The notes under the pieces are model-generated. The model was given only the letters and a program-made list of their open reading frames with translations, made no database searches and was not told the origin of the DNA. Of a stretch of DNA of 12,134 bases, positions 1 through 6,168 are shown in pieces; positions within the stretch are counted from its first letter, which is position 1, and each line of letters starts with the position of its first letter. Location of the stretch: NCBI GenBank assembly GCA_002839205.1, contig PGXP01000019.1, forward strand, positions 1-12,134, written 5' to 3'. Both the position numbers and the translations under genes were made by a program. The stretch is from Spirochaetae bacterium HGW-Spirochaetae-9. Lineage in GTDB: Bacteria > Spirochaetota > Spirochaetia > Treponematales > Rectinemataceae.

Positions 1-1683
1 CTCAGGGTTTTCAGGGCGGGATCCGAGCGCGATAGCCGCCGGCGCCGTGTGCGTATGTGTCGCTGTCAGGAAAATGCGCCCTTCCGGGATGCCTGAGAGC
101 AGGGAGAGCCTATGCGATGCCGCTTCCGCCCATTGATGCGAAAATTCGAGAACGTCGGCAGAGACAAAGACGACAGCCTGATCCTGGGCTTCGATGACGC
201 AGGCCCGCACATGGAGAGGGTCCAGTTCGGAATCCGCCGGTTCGCTTCGCGCAAGGTGACCTTGGAGGAGGGTTCCGAGCTCTGTCGATATCGTCGCCTC
301 GGCAGAGCCGCTCAGCATCGTGCGCAGACCCCGCAATGCCTGATCGGCTTCCATCAACGGGATGCCCGTATGGTAACCAGGGTCGATATCCGGTGTTGCC
401 GGAATGAAGTGTACAACTTTGCCTTCCGGCGATACGGTCTGGACCGGTATTCCCGTAGCCGAGTGAGCCAGATAGACCTTTTCGATGCACTCTATACTGG
501 CTTCAATTCTCTCGATGCAAAATCTGCGCTCATCGGCGTCTTTTGTGTCCCGATAGAGTTCGGCAAAGGTCCGCACGGCTTCGAAGCTTGACCACCAGGG
601 GCAGTTCGCGTCCAGAATTGCGCCGGTATGGCCGTCCATGCCACGCACAATGCCGCCGCATGGCGCCCTGCCAAGCCGCCAGGCGCTGTGAGCCAATACG
701 TGCAAAAGATGGAGTTGGCTGCCTGCAACGCCCGCTGCAATGCGCTGGAACCGAAGCGCCAGCCCAACGAATTCGATGATGTGCCCTGGATTCACGGGGA
801 GAGGCAGGGAAGCCCTATCCGAATCCAGTCCCGATTTTGGCAAGCGTACATCCGACAGCCAGGGTTCGTCCTTGCCGTTCCAGAAAAAATGGCTGTCGAG
901 CACGGAATCGATCAGCTGGATGCCGCGCTTATGATCCACAGGATCGCGGGTATGCTCGTACAGGAGTATGCATGCGCCCAAGGCTATCATCTTGCCTTCG
1001 TAGCCCTGATTCCGGGCATCATCGGAGCCGGCAAGACCTCCCCCGGTCGAACCGGCAAAAGACAGCTGGTCGTTCCGGCATTCACCCAGGAGCGCGTCAT
1101 CGACAGCCCGCCTCAGCGCGGGCCTTATCCAGCCCAGATCGGCATCATGCTCGCTTTCGGGCAGGGAAGCGAAGGCAAAAAGGCCCCTCAGCAGAAACAA
1201 TGCGGTGAGGGTCGTGCCGGAGGGAGCTTCATGAAGCTTCTCTCCCTGAGGATTCATGACAAAGCCACCCCGCAGCTCTCCATCCCTCGCCGGGAAACAG
1301 GCTGCAGTTATCTGCCCGTAGAGGGCTTCGGCGACATCGGCGTAGGCCGGATCCGGCTCCCTCCAACGCAGAAACGCTGATAAAGCCTCCAGCCCCCTGC
1401 CTTGAATCCAGCCATACACCCTATCGCGCCGATACATCTCGCCTGATCCCTCGCGCTCGGCGCCGTCGGCTGGATCGAATTTCATATCGATCCAGCGGCC
1501 AAGGCCGGGAAAGACGGCGAAGCGGTCGACTACCATGCGCATGGTGGGCATGAAAATGCGGGGAAAACGATCTATCGCTGCAGTGATAGCCATCCTGTCG
1601 ACAATATGTGGAGGCAGTTCGAAAAACCGTTCGGGATGAGGCAAGACCTTCCTCCAGGCTTTGATTCCAGTATGAGTATACAT
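1..1683 (-). CDS. AGE-type epimerase/isomerase-like protein fused to a neutral-ceramidase-like domain (partial, C-terminus beyond window)
   Basis: An uninterrupted minus-strand frame of 561 codons runs off the left edge, so the C-terminus is missing. Residues about 40-320 resemble the alpha/alpha barrel of the N-acylglucosamine 2-epimerase superfamily: FDPADG near 69, GWIQGR at 91-96 (family GWLQGR), a GGFVMNPQGEK strand, and NPGHIIEF at 298-305 where the family has PGHxxE. From about residue 465 the sequence changes to a neutral/alkaline-ceramidase-like N-terminal domain: STELGTLLQGH, DPLHVRACVIEA, VVFVSADVLEF, a GIPEGRIFLTATHTHTAP block at about 532-548, with two His at 543 and 545. No signal peptide is visible, so a cytosolic location is likely. 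ATG at 1683 is preferred, with GGGG about 6 nt upstream. An in-frame ATG at 1743 adds 20 residues but would leave only 26 bp to the divergent cyclase gene and cover a palindrome. The substrate is unknown; sugar or glycoconjugate metabolism is inferred. Confidence 0.72.
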   Translation of the reverse strand, partial: MYTHTGIKAWRKVLPHPERFFELPPHIVDRMAITAAIDRFPRIFMPTMRMVVDRFAVFPGLGRWIDMKFDPADGAEREGSGEMYRRDRVYGWIQGRGLEALSAFLRWREPDPAYADVAEALYGQITAACFPARDGELRGGFVMNPQGEKLHEAPSGTTLTALFLLRGLFAFASLPESEHDADLGWIRPALRRAVDDALLGECRNDQLSFAGSTGGGLAGSDDARNQGYEGKMIALGACILLYEHTRDPVDHKRGIQLIDSVLDSHFFWNGKDEPWLSDVRLPKSGLDSDRASLPLPVNPGHIIEFVGLALRFQRIAAGVAGSQLHLLHVLAHSAWRLGRAPCGGIVRGMDGHTGAILDANCPWWSSFEAVRTFAELYRDTKDADERRFCIERIEASIECIEKVYLAHSATGIPVQTVSPEGKVVHFIPATPDIDPGYHTGIPLMEADQALRGLRTMLSGSAEATISTELGTLLQGHLARSEPADSELDPLHVRACVIEAQDQAVVFVSADVLEFSHQWAEAASHRLSLLSGIPEGRIFLTATHTHTAPAAIALGSRPENPE

Positions 1684-1707
1684 CACCGCCCCAGCAAGGC
1701 AAGCCTG

Positions 1708-1733
1708 AAGGGAAAAGCGGGCGCCTTTCCCTT
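1708..1733. promoter_or_regulatory. 8-bp palindrome between divergent genes, candidate operator
   Basis: AAGGGAAA (1708-1715) and TTTCCCTT (1726-1733) form a perfect inverted repeat around a 10-nt G+C-rich spacer. It lies between the preferred start of the leftward epimerase-like gene (1683) and the diguanylate cyclase start (1770). It could be a repressor site serving either direction or a hairpin in a 5' leader. If the leftward gene really starts at 1743, the repeat would be coding. Confidence 0.35.
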
Positions 1734-1769
1734 GCGGCAACATGCGGCATCCATTATGCTTGGGGAAAG

Positions 1770-3017
1770 ATGGAAAAGACCGATCGATTCTACGGCGTCA
1801 TCGCCATCACTATACTTACGTTCGTGTTTCTGCCTATCATATGGGCGTTCCAAGGCTACCTGCTCTTCCACACACTGACGGAAAACATCTCTATCATTAT
1901 CCATATACTCCTTTTTGTCGTCGGTTCACGGACCTACAAGTTTTCCAAGAACACCGTCGTGCTCTTTATCAGCACGGCGTACCTCTACGTCGCGGCGCTG
2001 GGATTCCTCCATGCGCTCAGCTACAAAGGCATGAACATCATCGTCGGCATTGAATCGGGCATGGCCACACAGTTTTGGGTAGCCCGAAGAATGCTTGAGG
2101 CTGTCAGCCTCCTCCTCGCCACCTTTATAGGTAAAAAAGCGCTTTCATTCGTTCGCTTGAATATCGTCTACGCGCTCATAACGATCGGAGTAATCGTATC
2201 GATTTTCACCGGAATCTTCCCCGTCTGCTACATCGATGGAATCGGGCTCACCACGTTCAAGAAAATCACGGAGTACGTCATCATACTCATCGGCGTTCTC
2301 ACGCTGTTGCGGCTAAAGGCTCTGGGGAAAAGCTTCGACCTCGTGTACGTGAAGGTGATAGGCTGGGCGATAGCCTTTGGTTTGGCAGCGGAATTCGTGT
2401 TCACCCTCTATGTCTCCGTCTACGATAGTTTCAACGGAATCGGCCACCTGCTCTATCTCTTTTCGAGCGGTCTTCTCGTCGTCTTCATCGTGCGTGAAGG
2501 GCTCGACAAGCCCTACAACATCATGTTCCATACCGTCTATGAAAAGTCGATCCGGGACCACCTGACGGGGCTGTACAACCGGAATGGCCTTGAGGAGTTC
2601 GCCCACGCCTCCTTCGAGCGCGCCAAGCGCTTCAAGACCACCTTTTGCCTCTTGATGATGGACCTGGACAATTTCAAGATGGTGAACGACGAGTACGGCC
2701 ACATGGAAGGCGACGAGGCGCTCAGGGAGTTCAAGGAACTGCTCACCCGCGCCTTCAGGGAGTACGACATCGTCGCCAGGCTGGGCGGCGATGAATTCGT
2801 CGTGTTGATGGAAGATGGAGCCGATCTCGCGGCAATAGCCCAGAAACGCCTGGAAACCGCAATGGAAACCTGGAAGGCGACAAACCACCGGCGCAGGCAG
2901 CTGGGCATTTCCTTCGGCATGGCGGTGCGCGACGCAGGCTCCACAGCCACGCTCGCCGAGCTCCTCGCCGTAGCCGATGCCCTGCTTATCCAGGAAAAAT
3001 TGAAAAAACATTCGTAG
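1770..3017 (+). CDS. Membrane diguanylate cyclase, MASE3-GGDEF
   Basis: This 415-residue protein is predicted to make cyclic di-GMP from two GTP at the inner membrane. Residues 1-250 are a multi-pass membrane sensor with about six or seven hydrophobic segments. The pattern FHTLTENISI, then FLHALSYKGM and ATQFWVARRMLEA is typical of the MASE3 sensor domain. The cytoplasmic GGDEF domain starts at about 265 with DHLTGLYNRNGLEEF. It has metal/GTP residues in DLDNFKMVNDEYGH (D298 onward), an intact GGDEF signature at 339-343, and an inhibitory-site RxxD at R330-D333 five residues before it. Catalysis and product feedback both look intact. The usual AD-ALYxAK ending is replaced by VADALLIQEKL, a mild divergence. 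No EAL domain is present. The ATG has GGGGAAAG directly in front, which is close for a ribosome site. The next gene follows by 17 nt. The sensed signal is unknown. Confidence 0.9.
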   Translation: MEKTDRFYGVIAITILTFVFLPIIWAFQGYLLFHTLTENISIIIHILLFVVGSRTYKFSKNTVVLFISTAYLYVAALGFLHALSYKGMNIIVGIESGMATQFWVARRMLEAVSLLLATFIGKKALSFVRLNIVYALITIGVIVSIFTGIFPVCYIDGIGLTTFKKITEYVIILIGVLTLLRLKALGKSFDLVYVKVIGWAIAFGLAAEFVFTLYVSVYDSFNGIGHLLYLFSSGLLVVFIVREGLDKPYNIMFHTVYEKSIRDHLTGLYNRNGLEEFAHASFERAKRFKTTFCLLMMDLDNFKMVNDEYGHMEGDEALREFKELLTRAFREYDIVARLGGDEFVVLMEDGADLAAIAQKRLETAMETWKATNHRRRQLGISFGMAVRDAGSTATLAELLAVADALLIQEKLKKHS

Positions 3018-3034
3018 AACTTCAGGAGAGAACC

Positions 3035-3309
3035 ATGAAGAAACGTACTGCGTTCGCTGCAATTTTCTGCGTCATGTGCGTCTTGGCCTTTGCCGAAGCG
3101 CCGGCTTCCTGCGCAGTTTCGATTGGTATTGGGGCCTGGGTTTGGGAGCCTTGATGGGATCTTCTTTCGGTTTCGGGCCATTGATAGCGAGCGGGACGTC
3201 GTATTGCATAAATCAACGGCTGGCGATCAACATGGATATCTATGTGCCGATCTATCTTGGATTAGGCGCAGGCTATACGGGTTTGGTCGGGGTGAAGTGG
3301 AAGCTATAG
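3035..3309 (+). pseudogene. Short exported outer-membrane-type protein, apparently frameshifted
   Basis: An AGGAGAG ribosome site precedes ATG at 3035. The opening residues MKKRTAFAAIFCVMCVLAF then AEA are a good signal peptide, but that frame ends at TGA 3152-3154 after 39 residues. Another frame, open through to TAG at 3307-3309, carries FDWYWGLGLGALMGSSFG and later INMDIYVPIYLGLGAGY, a glycine-rich alternating beta pattern ending in GVKWKL. Joining the two needs one added base between about 3100 and 3120 and gives a protein of roughly 90 residues, short for a barrel, so an internal deletion is also possible. The second frame has only a GTG at 3076 and no ribosome site, so independent translation is unlikely. 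The gene sits 17 nt after the diguanylate cyclase and probably shares its transcript. The family is not recognised. Confidence 0.5.
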
Positions 3310-3395
3310 GTGGAATCAATACGGACATGATAACAGGAGAATACGCAGGATTGACTCGATGGCGGGAGATGGATTCGTTTCCTGTTCATTCGAAT

Positions 3396-3477
3396 AAAAA
3401 ACCGGCGCATTCCGTCTCGTTTTGATAGGTTTTCTCACAGTCCTATCTCACACTTGAGCCTGGAACGACGCCGGTTT
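3396..3477 (-). terminator. Long imperfect stem with nested hairpin and T-run; probable terminator after tRNA-Lys
   Basis: Arms 3399-3414 and 3461-3477 pair: AAACCGGCG against CGCCGGTTT perfectly, then ATTCC against GGAA with a mismatch and a bulge. The loop holds a second hairpin, GATAGG (3424-3429) with CCTATC (3442-3447). Read on the minus strand, the closing arm runs straight into six T (complement of 3396-3401), as in an intrinsic terminator for the tRNA transcript. Read on the plus strand it could also stop the cyclase transcript, but there it has no good T-run. The loop is much longer than in a standard terminator. Confidence 0.5.
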
Positions 3478-3481
3478 ATCG

Positions 3482-3507
3482 GTGGTCGTAAACTAATTAC
3501 TTACCAC
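3482..3507. other. Small hairpin downstream of tRNA-Lys
   Basis: GTGGT (3482-3486) pairs with ACCAC (3503-3507), and inside them GTAA (3488-3491) pairs with TTAC (3497-3500). It lies just past the 3' end of the tRNA and has no T-run. It may help 3' processing of the precursor or be incidental. Confidence 0.3.
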
Positions 3508-3522
3508 AAAGATCTTTACAGA

Positions 3523-3595
3523 TGAGCCGCACGTGATTCGAACACGTGACCCACGCCTTAAAAGGGCGTTGCTCTACCTACTGAGCTAGCGGCCC
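3523..3595 (-). tRNA. tRNA-Lys (anticodon TTT)
   Basis: This is a complete 73-nt cloverleaf on the minus strand. The acceptor stem is GGGCCGC with GCGGCTC (one G-T pair) and discriminator A. The D stem is GCTC/GAGC, the anticodon stem ACGCC/GGCGT, and the loop CTTTTAA gives anticodon TTT. The T arm is ACGTG-TTCGAAT-CACGT. No CCA end is encoded, so it must be added after transcription. Position 37 is A, as required for t6A and its 2-methylthio derivative made by MtaB, whose gene is also in this window. The gene stands alone, with its own promoter just upstream. Confidence 0.97.
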
Positions 3596-3605
3596 GCGGG
3601 GATTT

Positions 3606-3634
3606 ACAGTACCCAAAAGGAGGGGGGATGTCAA
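3606..3634 (-). promoter_or_regulatory. Promoter of tRNA-Lys
   Basis: On the minus strand, TTGACA (3629-3634) and TACTGT (3606-3611) are separated by exactly 17 nt. The -35 box is a perfect consensus match and the -10 matches four of six. Initiation about 7 nt past the -10 box would leave a leader of only about 4-5 nt before the mature tRNA 5' end at 3595. Confidence 0.75.
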
Positions 3635-3651
3635 CCCTAGGCACATTGCCT

Positions 3652-3697
3652 AAAATGAATCAGGGCCATTCGCTATAAGGCGAATAGCCCTGATTCA
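3652..3697 (-). terminator. Intrinsic terminator of the lipoprotein operon
   Basis: Arms 3656-3673 and 3680-3697 form a stem of 17 pairs with one mismatch (3667/3686) around a 6-nt loop, starting TGAATCAGGGC. On the minus strand it is followed by TTTT (complement of 3652-3655). It lies 23 nt after the stop of the lipoprotein gene and separates that transcript from the tRNA promoter. Confidence 0.85.
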
Positions 3698-3719
3698 AAC
3701 ATGATTTATCAGATAAAAA

Positions 3720-5165
3720 CTACGGATTAATACTAAAACCACTTCGCTTTGTATCAACGATTCTTAGCACACCAGCTCTATCCCAATCGTCAATAATATC
3801 TCCATTCGTTATGGTCTTGCTATTATCCATATCGAGGACCAAAGCATAATCACCCGGGATCATCGGGGCTGGCCAAATGGTCTGCTGATTCAGACCATTC
3901 GCACAACCATATTGTACTGGAAGGCGAAGCTTTCTTACCAAGATTGTTGTATCAAGTAAATCTGCGCCTAATGTCCATCCAGCAGAGGAACCTCCACTCT
4001 TTATAATGTAGAGATCAATATATCGCCCATAATATAAACCTGTTCCCGTCGGATCATTACTCCAGCTGTTGTAGTATGTATAGGGGTTCCAAATTACCTT
4101 GACGCCAGGACCAACACCATAATAGTAAGCAACCTTCGTATCCGATCCATCTTTTCTGAATGTATCGCGATAGTCATAATCATACTGATAATTCTGCCAG
4201 CTATAGGTGAAGATTCCTCCAGAGACAAGGTTTAACGAAACGGTTTGCGCAGTAACGATTGGCGGTTGTCGAATTATAAAACCAGCAACACCATTTCCAT
4301 CAATGCTGTCCAGATAATAATTCGCTGTGCCCTCTTTCAGGACATTGAAATATCCATTGTTGTCGAAATCAACGATTACGCTGAATGCTTTACCTCTATC
4401 ATCAGGGGTATTAGAAGTGATGACAGAACCGCCTTTCCAAGGAATAGCTGTTCCATTTTTCAACTCATCAAGCGTCATCGTCATGGAGATATAGACGTTA
4501 TCTATTGGATCGCCATCCTCGTAATTCGTTCCAGTAAATGGCACTACATTGACCGTTGCGTACGTCTGGCCAGTTGGAAGCCCTTTCTCTAGGTTGGCGA
4601 CTTTGACGTATAATGTATCGCCTGCATCCAATGCATTCTCAAGATTGAAAACGCCGCCAACAAGCTCGCCAGCCATAACGATCGGTTGCGGTCTCTCGAT
4701 CTCGGTATTGTATACAATGAAGAAATCGAGGCTAAAATCAGTTGCCGTACCATCAAGAGTCTTTACATGTACTTCGAATGCAGAAAGACCCAGTTCAGCA
4801 TCGGATGCAAGCTTTATACCTCCTGCTCCACTATTTAGGGTTGCATCCCACTTGAAGCCAATATCGTACCAGAGCGCTGTTGGTTGTATCACACCAGTAG
4901 CATCTGATTCTGCTAAAATCGAAGATATTGGATCGCCATTGGTATCAAGGCATTCAACTTCATACATAGTATTAGCAGCAAGCCCTGAAACTTTCACGTA
5001 GAGAGTGTCATTCGGGAGAAGCTTGTTTGTTCGCTGAAGTGCGGAGTTATAGAGCTGAATTACCGGAGGAAGGTCGCGCTTGAAGCTCTCGAATAACTCG
5101 CAGGAGCCGAATAGCATCACTACGAGAAGTGCCAGAAGGAATGCACGGTTTCTTATAGTTTTCAT
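3720..5165 (-). CDS. Large exported lipoprotein with repeated beta modules
   Basis: This 481-residue protein starts with basic MKTIRNR, a hydrophobic stretch and the lipobox LFGS-C at Cys22, so it should be lipidated and exported. The mature part has repeated modules: a proline-led opening then NDTLYVKVSGL at 52-62, matched by GDTLYVKVANL at 182-192. A third module begins QPPIVTAQ but is less similar. Two acidic loops, DFDNNGYFN (266-274) and DMDNSKTITNGD (445-456), resemble EF-hand or dockerin calcium loops; binding is not proven. The C-terminal half is rich in Tyr and Trp. No enzyme motif is seen, so a surface or periplasmic structural/adhesive role is only a guess. A GGGAGGA ribosome site precedes the ATG. 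It follows the upstream gene by 15 nt and is the last gene of its operon. Base composition is lower in G+C than that of genes to the right. Confidence 0.85.
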   Translation of the reverse strand: MKTIRNRAFLLALLVVMLFGSCELFESFKRDLPPVIQLYNSALQRTNKLLPNDTLYVKVSGLAANTMYEVECLDTNGDPISSILAESDATGVIQPTALWYDIGFKWDATLNSGAGGIKLASDAELGLSAFEVHVKTLDGTATDFSLDFFIVYNTEIERPQPIVMAGELVGGVFNLENALDAGDTLYVKVANLEKGLPTGQTYATVNVVPFTGTNYEDGDPIDNVYISMTMTLDELKNGTAIPWKGGSVITSNTPDDRGKAFSVIVDFDNNGYFNVLKEGTANYYLDSIDGNGVAGFIIRQPPIVTAQTVSLNLVSGGIFTYSWQNYQYDYDYRDTFRKDGSDTKVAYYYGVGPGVKVIWNPYTYYNSWSNDPTGTGLYYGRYIDLYIIKSGGSSAGWTLGADLLDTTILVRKLRLPVQYGCANGLNQQTIWPAPMIPGDYALVLDMDNSKTITNGDIIDDWDRAGVLRIVDTKRSGFSINP

Positions 5166-5180
5166 TGTATTCCTCCCTTA

Positions 5181-6047
5181 TTACTTGGAACCGGAATTGC
5201 TGAGGTCGATCTCGAAAGCGATCGTTGCCATCCATTTTGCATTTCCAATATCAAACGTGGATGATTCGACGTTATCGAGCAGCGTTCCCGTGGGGTCAGC
5301 GAGGCGGCTTATGCCGAAAAGACCTGCACCAGCCGACAGAGGTCCGAGCTTTACTTTAGCTCCTACGTTAACTACCTCGTTATTTATCTTTTTCGGATTA
5401 AAGCCCTGCAGCTCAGCGAAGGCAAAAATAAAATTAAATAGACTTATATCTGCTCCGCCAGAGAATTGGTATATGCCCAATTCACCCTCATTCATGATCG
5501 TTTCCGCAACTGCCGTTACAGAAAGTAAACCAAGTTTTGGGGAAATAAGTGGAATTGTGGATGTTGCGGCAGCATAGACGTTGAAAAGAATATTATCCTT
5601 GTTTGTAAAGGAATTATCGACTAACGAAACCATATTCGTACCAACTGCTATCTGTGGCAAGAAATAATCCCCAAGATTGAGCACTCTTGCTTTGAGGTGG
5701 AAGGTATCCATGGACAGATCTGAGAATTTTATGTCCTGCCAGATGAGTTGTCTTCTGGTATAGCCAAGTTCAACATCCTCAGAACTACCGGCCATCAGAC
5801 TCAACGATGTGTTAAAGAGCTTTAAATCTTCAAGAACACCCGCTTCCTTTCCCATCGCACCTGCATAGAAGTTTAGCTTTCCAATCGTGTTGGCTTTGGG
5901 AACCGTAAGGATTCCGTTGACACCCCATTTCATCACAGGCGATACAATTCGCTTGAACATGGCGAATTCAGCCTCGACTGATTGGCTAAAAGCATTGCCA
6001 ATGCACAATAGCAGTGCAAGGGCTAGCAACAGCAGCTTCTTTTTCAT
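5181..6047 (-). CDS. Exported beta-rich protein, probable outer-membrane protein
   Basis: The ATG at 6047 is chosen over one 14 codons upstream (6089) because AAGGAGG lies ideally before it and the signal peptide MKKKLLLLALALLLCIGNAFS follows at once. The product has 288 residues, with probable cleavage after about residue 21. The mature sequence alternates hydrophobic and polar residues with frequent glycine, for example KLNFYAGAMG and VNVGAKVKLGPLSAGAGLFG, and ends near WMATIAFEIDLSNSGSK, suggesting a beta barrel or a periplasmic beta protein. The last residue is not aromatic, but F and I lie in the final strand. The family is not recognised. It is the first gene of a two-gene operon with the lipoprotein 15 nt downstream, and may act with it at the outer membrane. 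Codons are A+T-rich relative to the next gene. Confidence 0.82.
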   Translation of the reverse strand: MKKKLLLLALALLLCIGNAFSQSVEAEFAMFKRIVSPVMKWGVNGILTVPKANTIGKLNFYAGAMGKEAGVLEDLKLFNTSLSLMAGSSEDVELGYTRRQLIWQDIKFSDLSMDTFHLKARVLNLGDYFLPQIAVGTNMVSLVDNSFTNKDNILFNVYAAATSTIPLISPKLGLLSVTAVAETIMNEGELGIYQFSGGADISLFNFIFAFAELQGFNPKKINNEVVNVGAKVKLGPLSAGAGLFGISRLADPTGTLLDNVESSTFDIGNAKWMATIAFEIDLSNSGSK

Positions 6048-6095
6048 GATTCCTCCTTCACTTTGGGCAACTGGAGAGGTCTGCATCAATGTATA

Positions 6096-6123
6096 AGTGT
6101 AGGCAGTTGGCGGGAGCTGTCAA
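6096..6123 (-). promoter_or_regulatory. Promoter of the lipoprotein operon
   Basis: On the minus strand, TTGACA (6118-6123) is followed after 16 nt by TACACT (6096-6101). The -35 is perfect and the -10 matches four of six. It lies about 50 nt upstream of the ATG at 6047, between that gene and the end of the FadL-like gene. No clear intrinsic terminator for the FadL-like gene was found in this gap. Confidence 0.65.
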
Positions 6124-6168
6124 GAAAAATCGATGTATTTAGCTACTTTTGTTGCGGCGGGAGAGGGC

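Noticed and set aside
628..1380. Plus-strand open frame of 250 codons, with others at 112-591 and 543-779
   Set aside because: They lie opposite the continuous minus-strand frame that has recognisable motifs, and their translations have no family resemblance.
2313..3062. Minus-strand open frame of 249 codons opposite the diguanylate cyclase
   Set aside because: The plus strand has intact GGDEF and MASE3 motifs; the antisense frame has none.
3100..3154. Programmed frameshift joining the signal peptide to the beta body
   Set aside because: No slippery heptamer or following strong hairpin is visible at the junction; mutation or sequencing error is simpler.
3396..3480. Integron attC site
   Set aside because: The nested inverted repeat recalls attC, and some treponemes carry integrons, but the terminal RYYYAAC/GTTRRRY core sites are absent.
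3523..6123. Integrated island with an attachment repeat at tRNA-Lys
   Set aside because: No integrase gene and no second copy of the tRNA 3' end was found by eye, so only the composition difference is reported.
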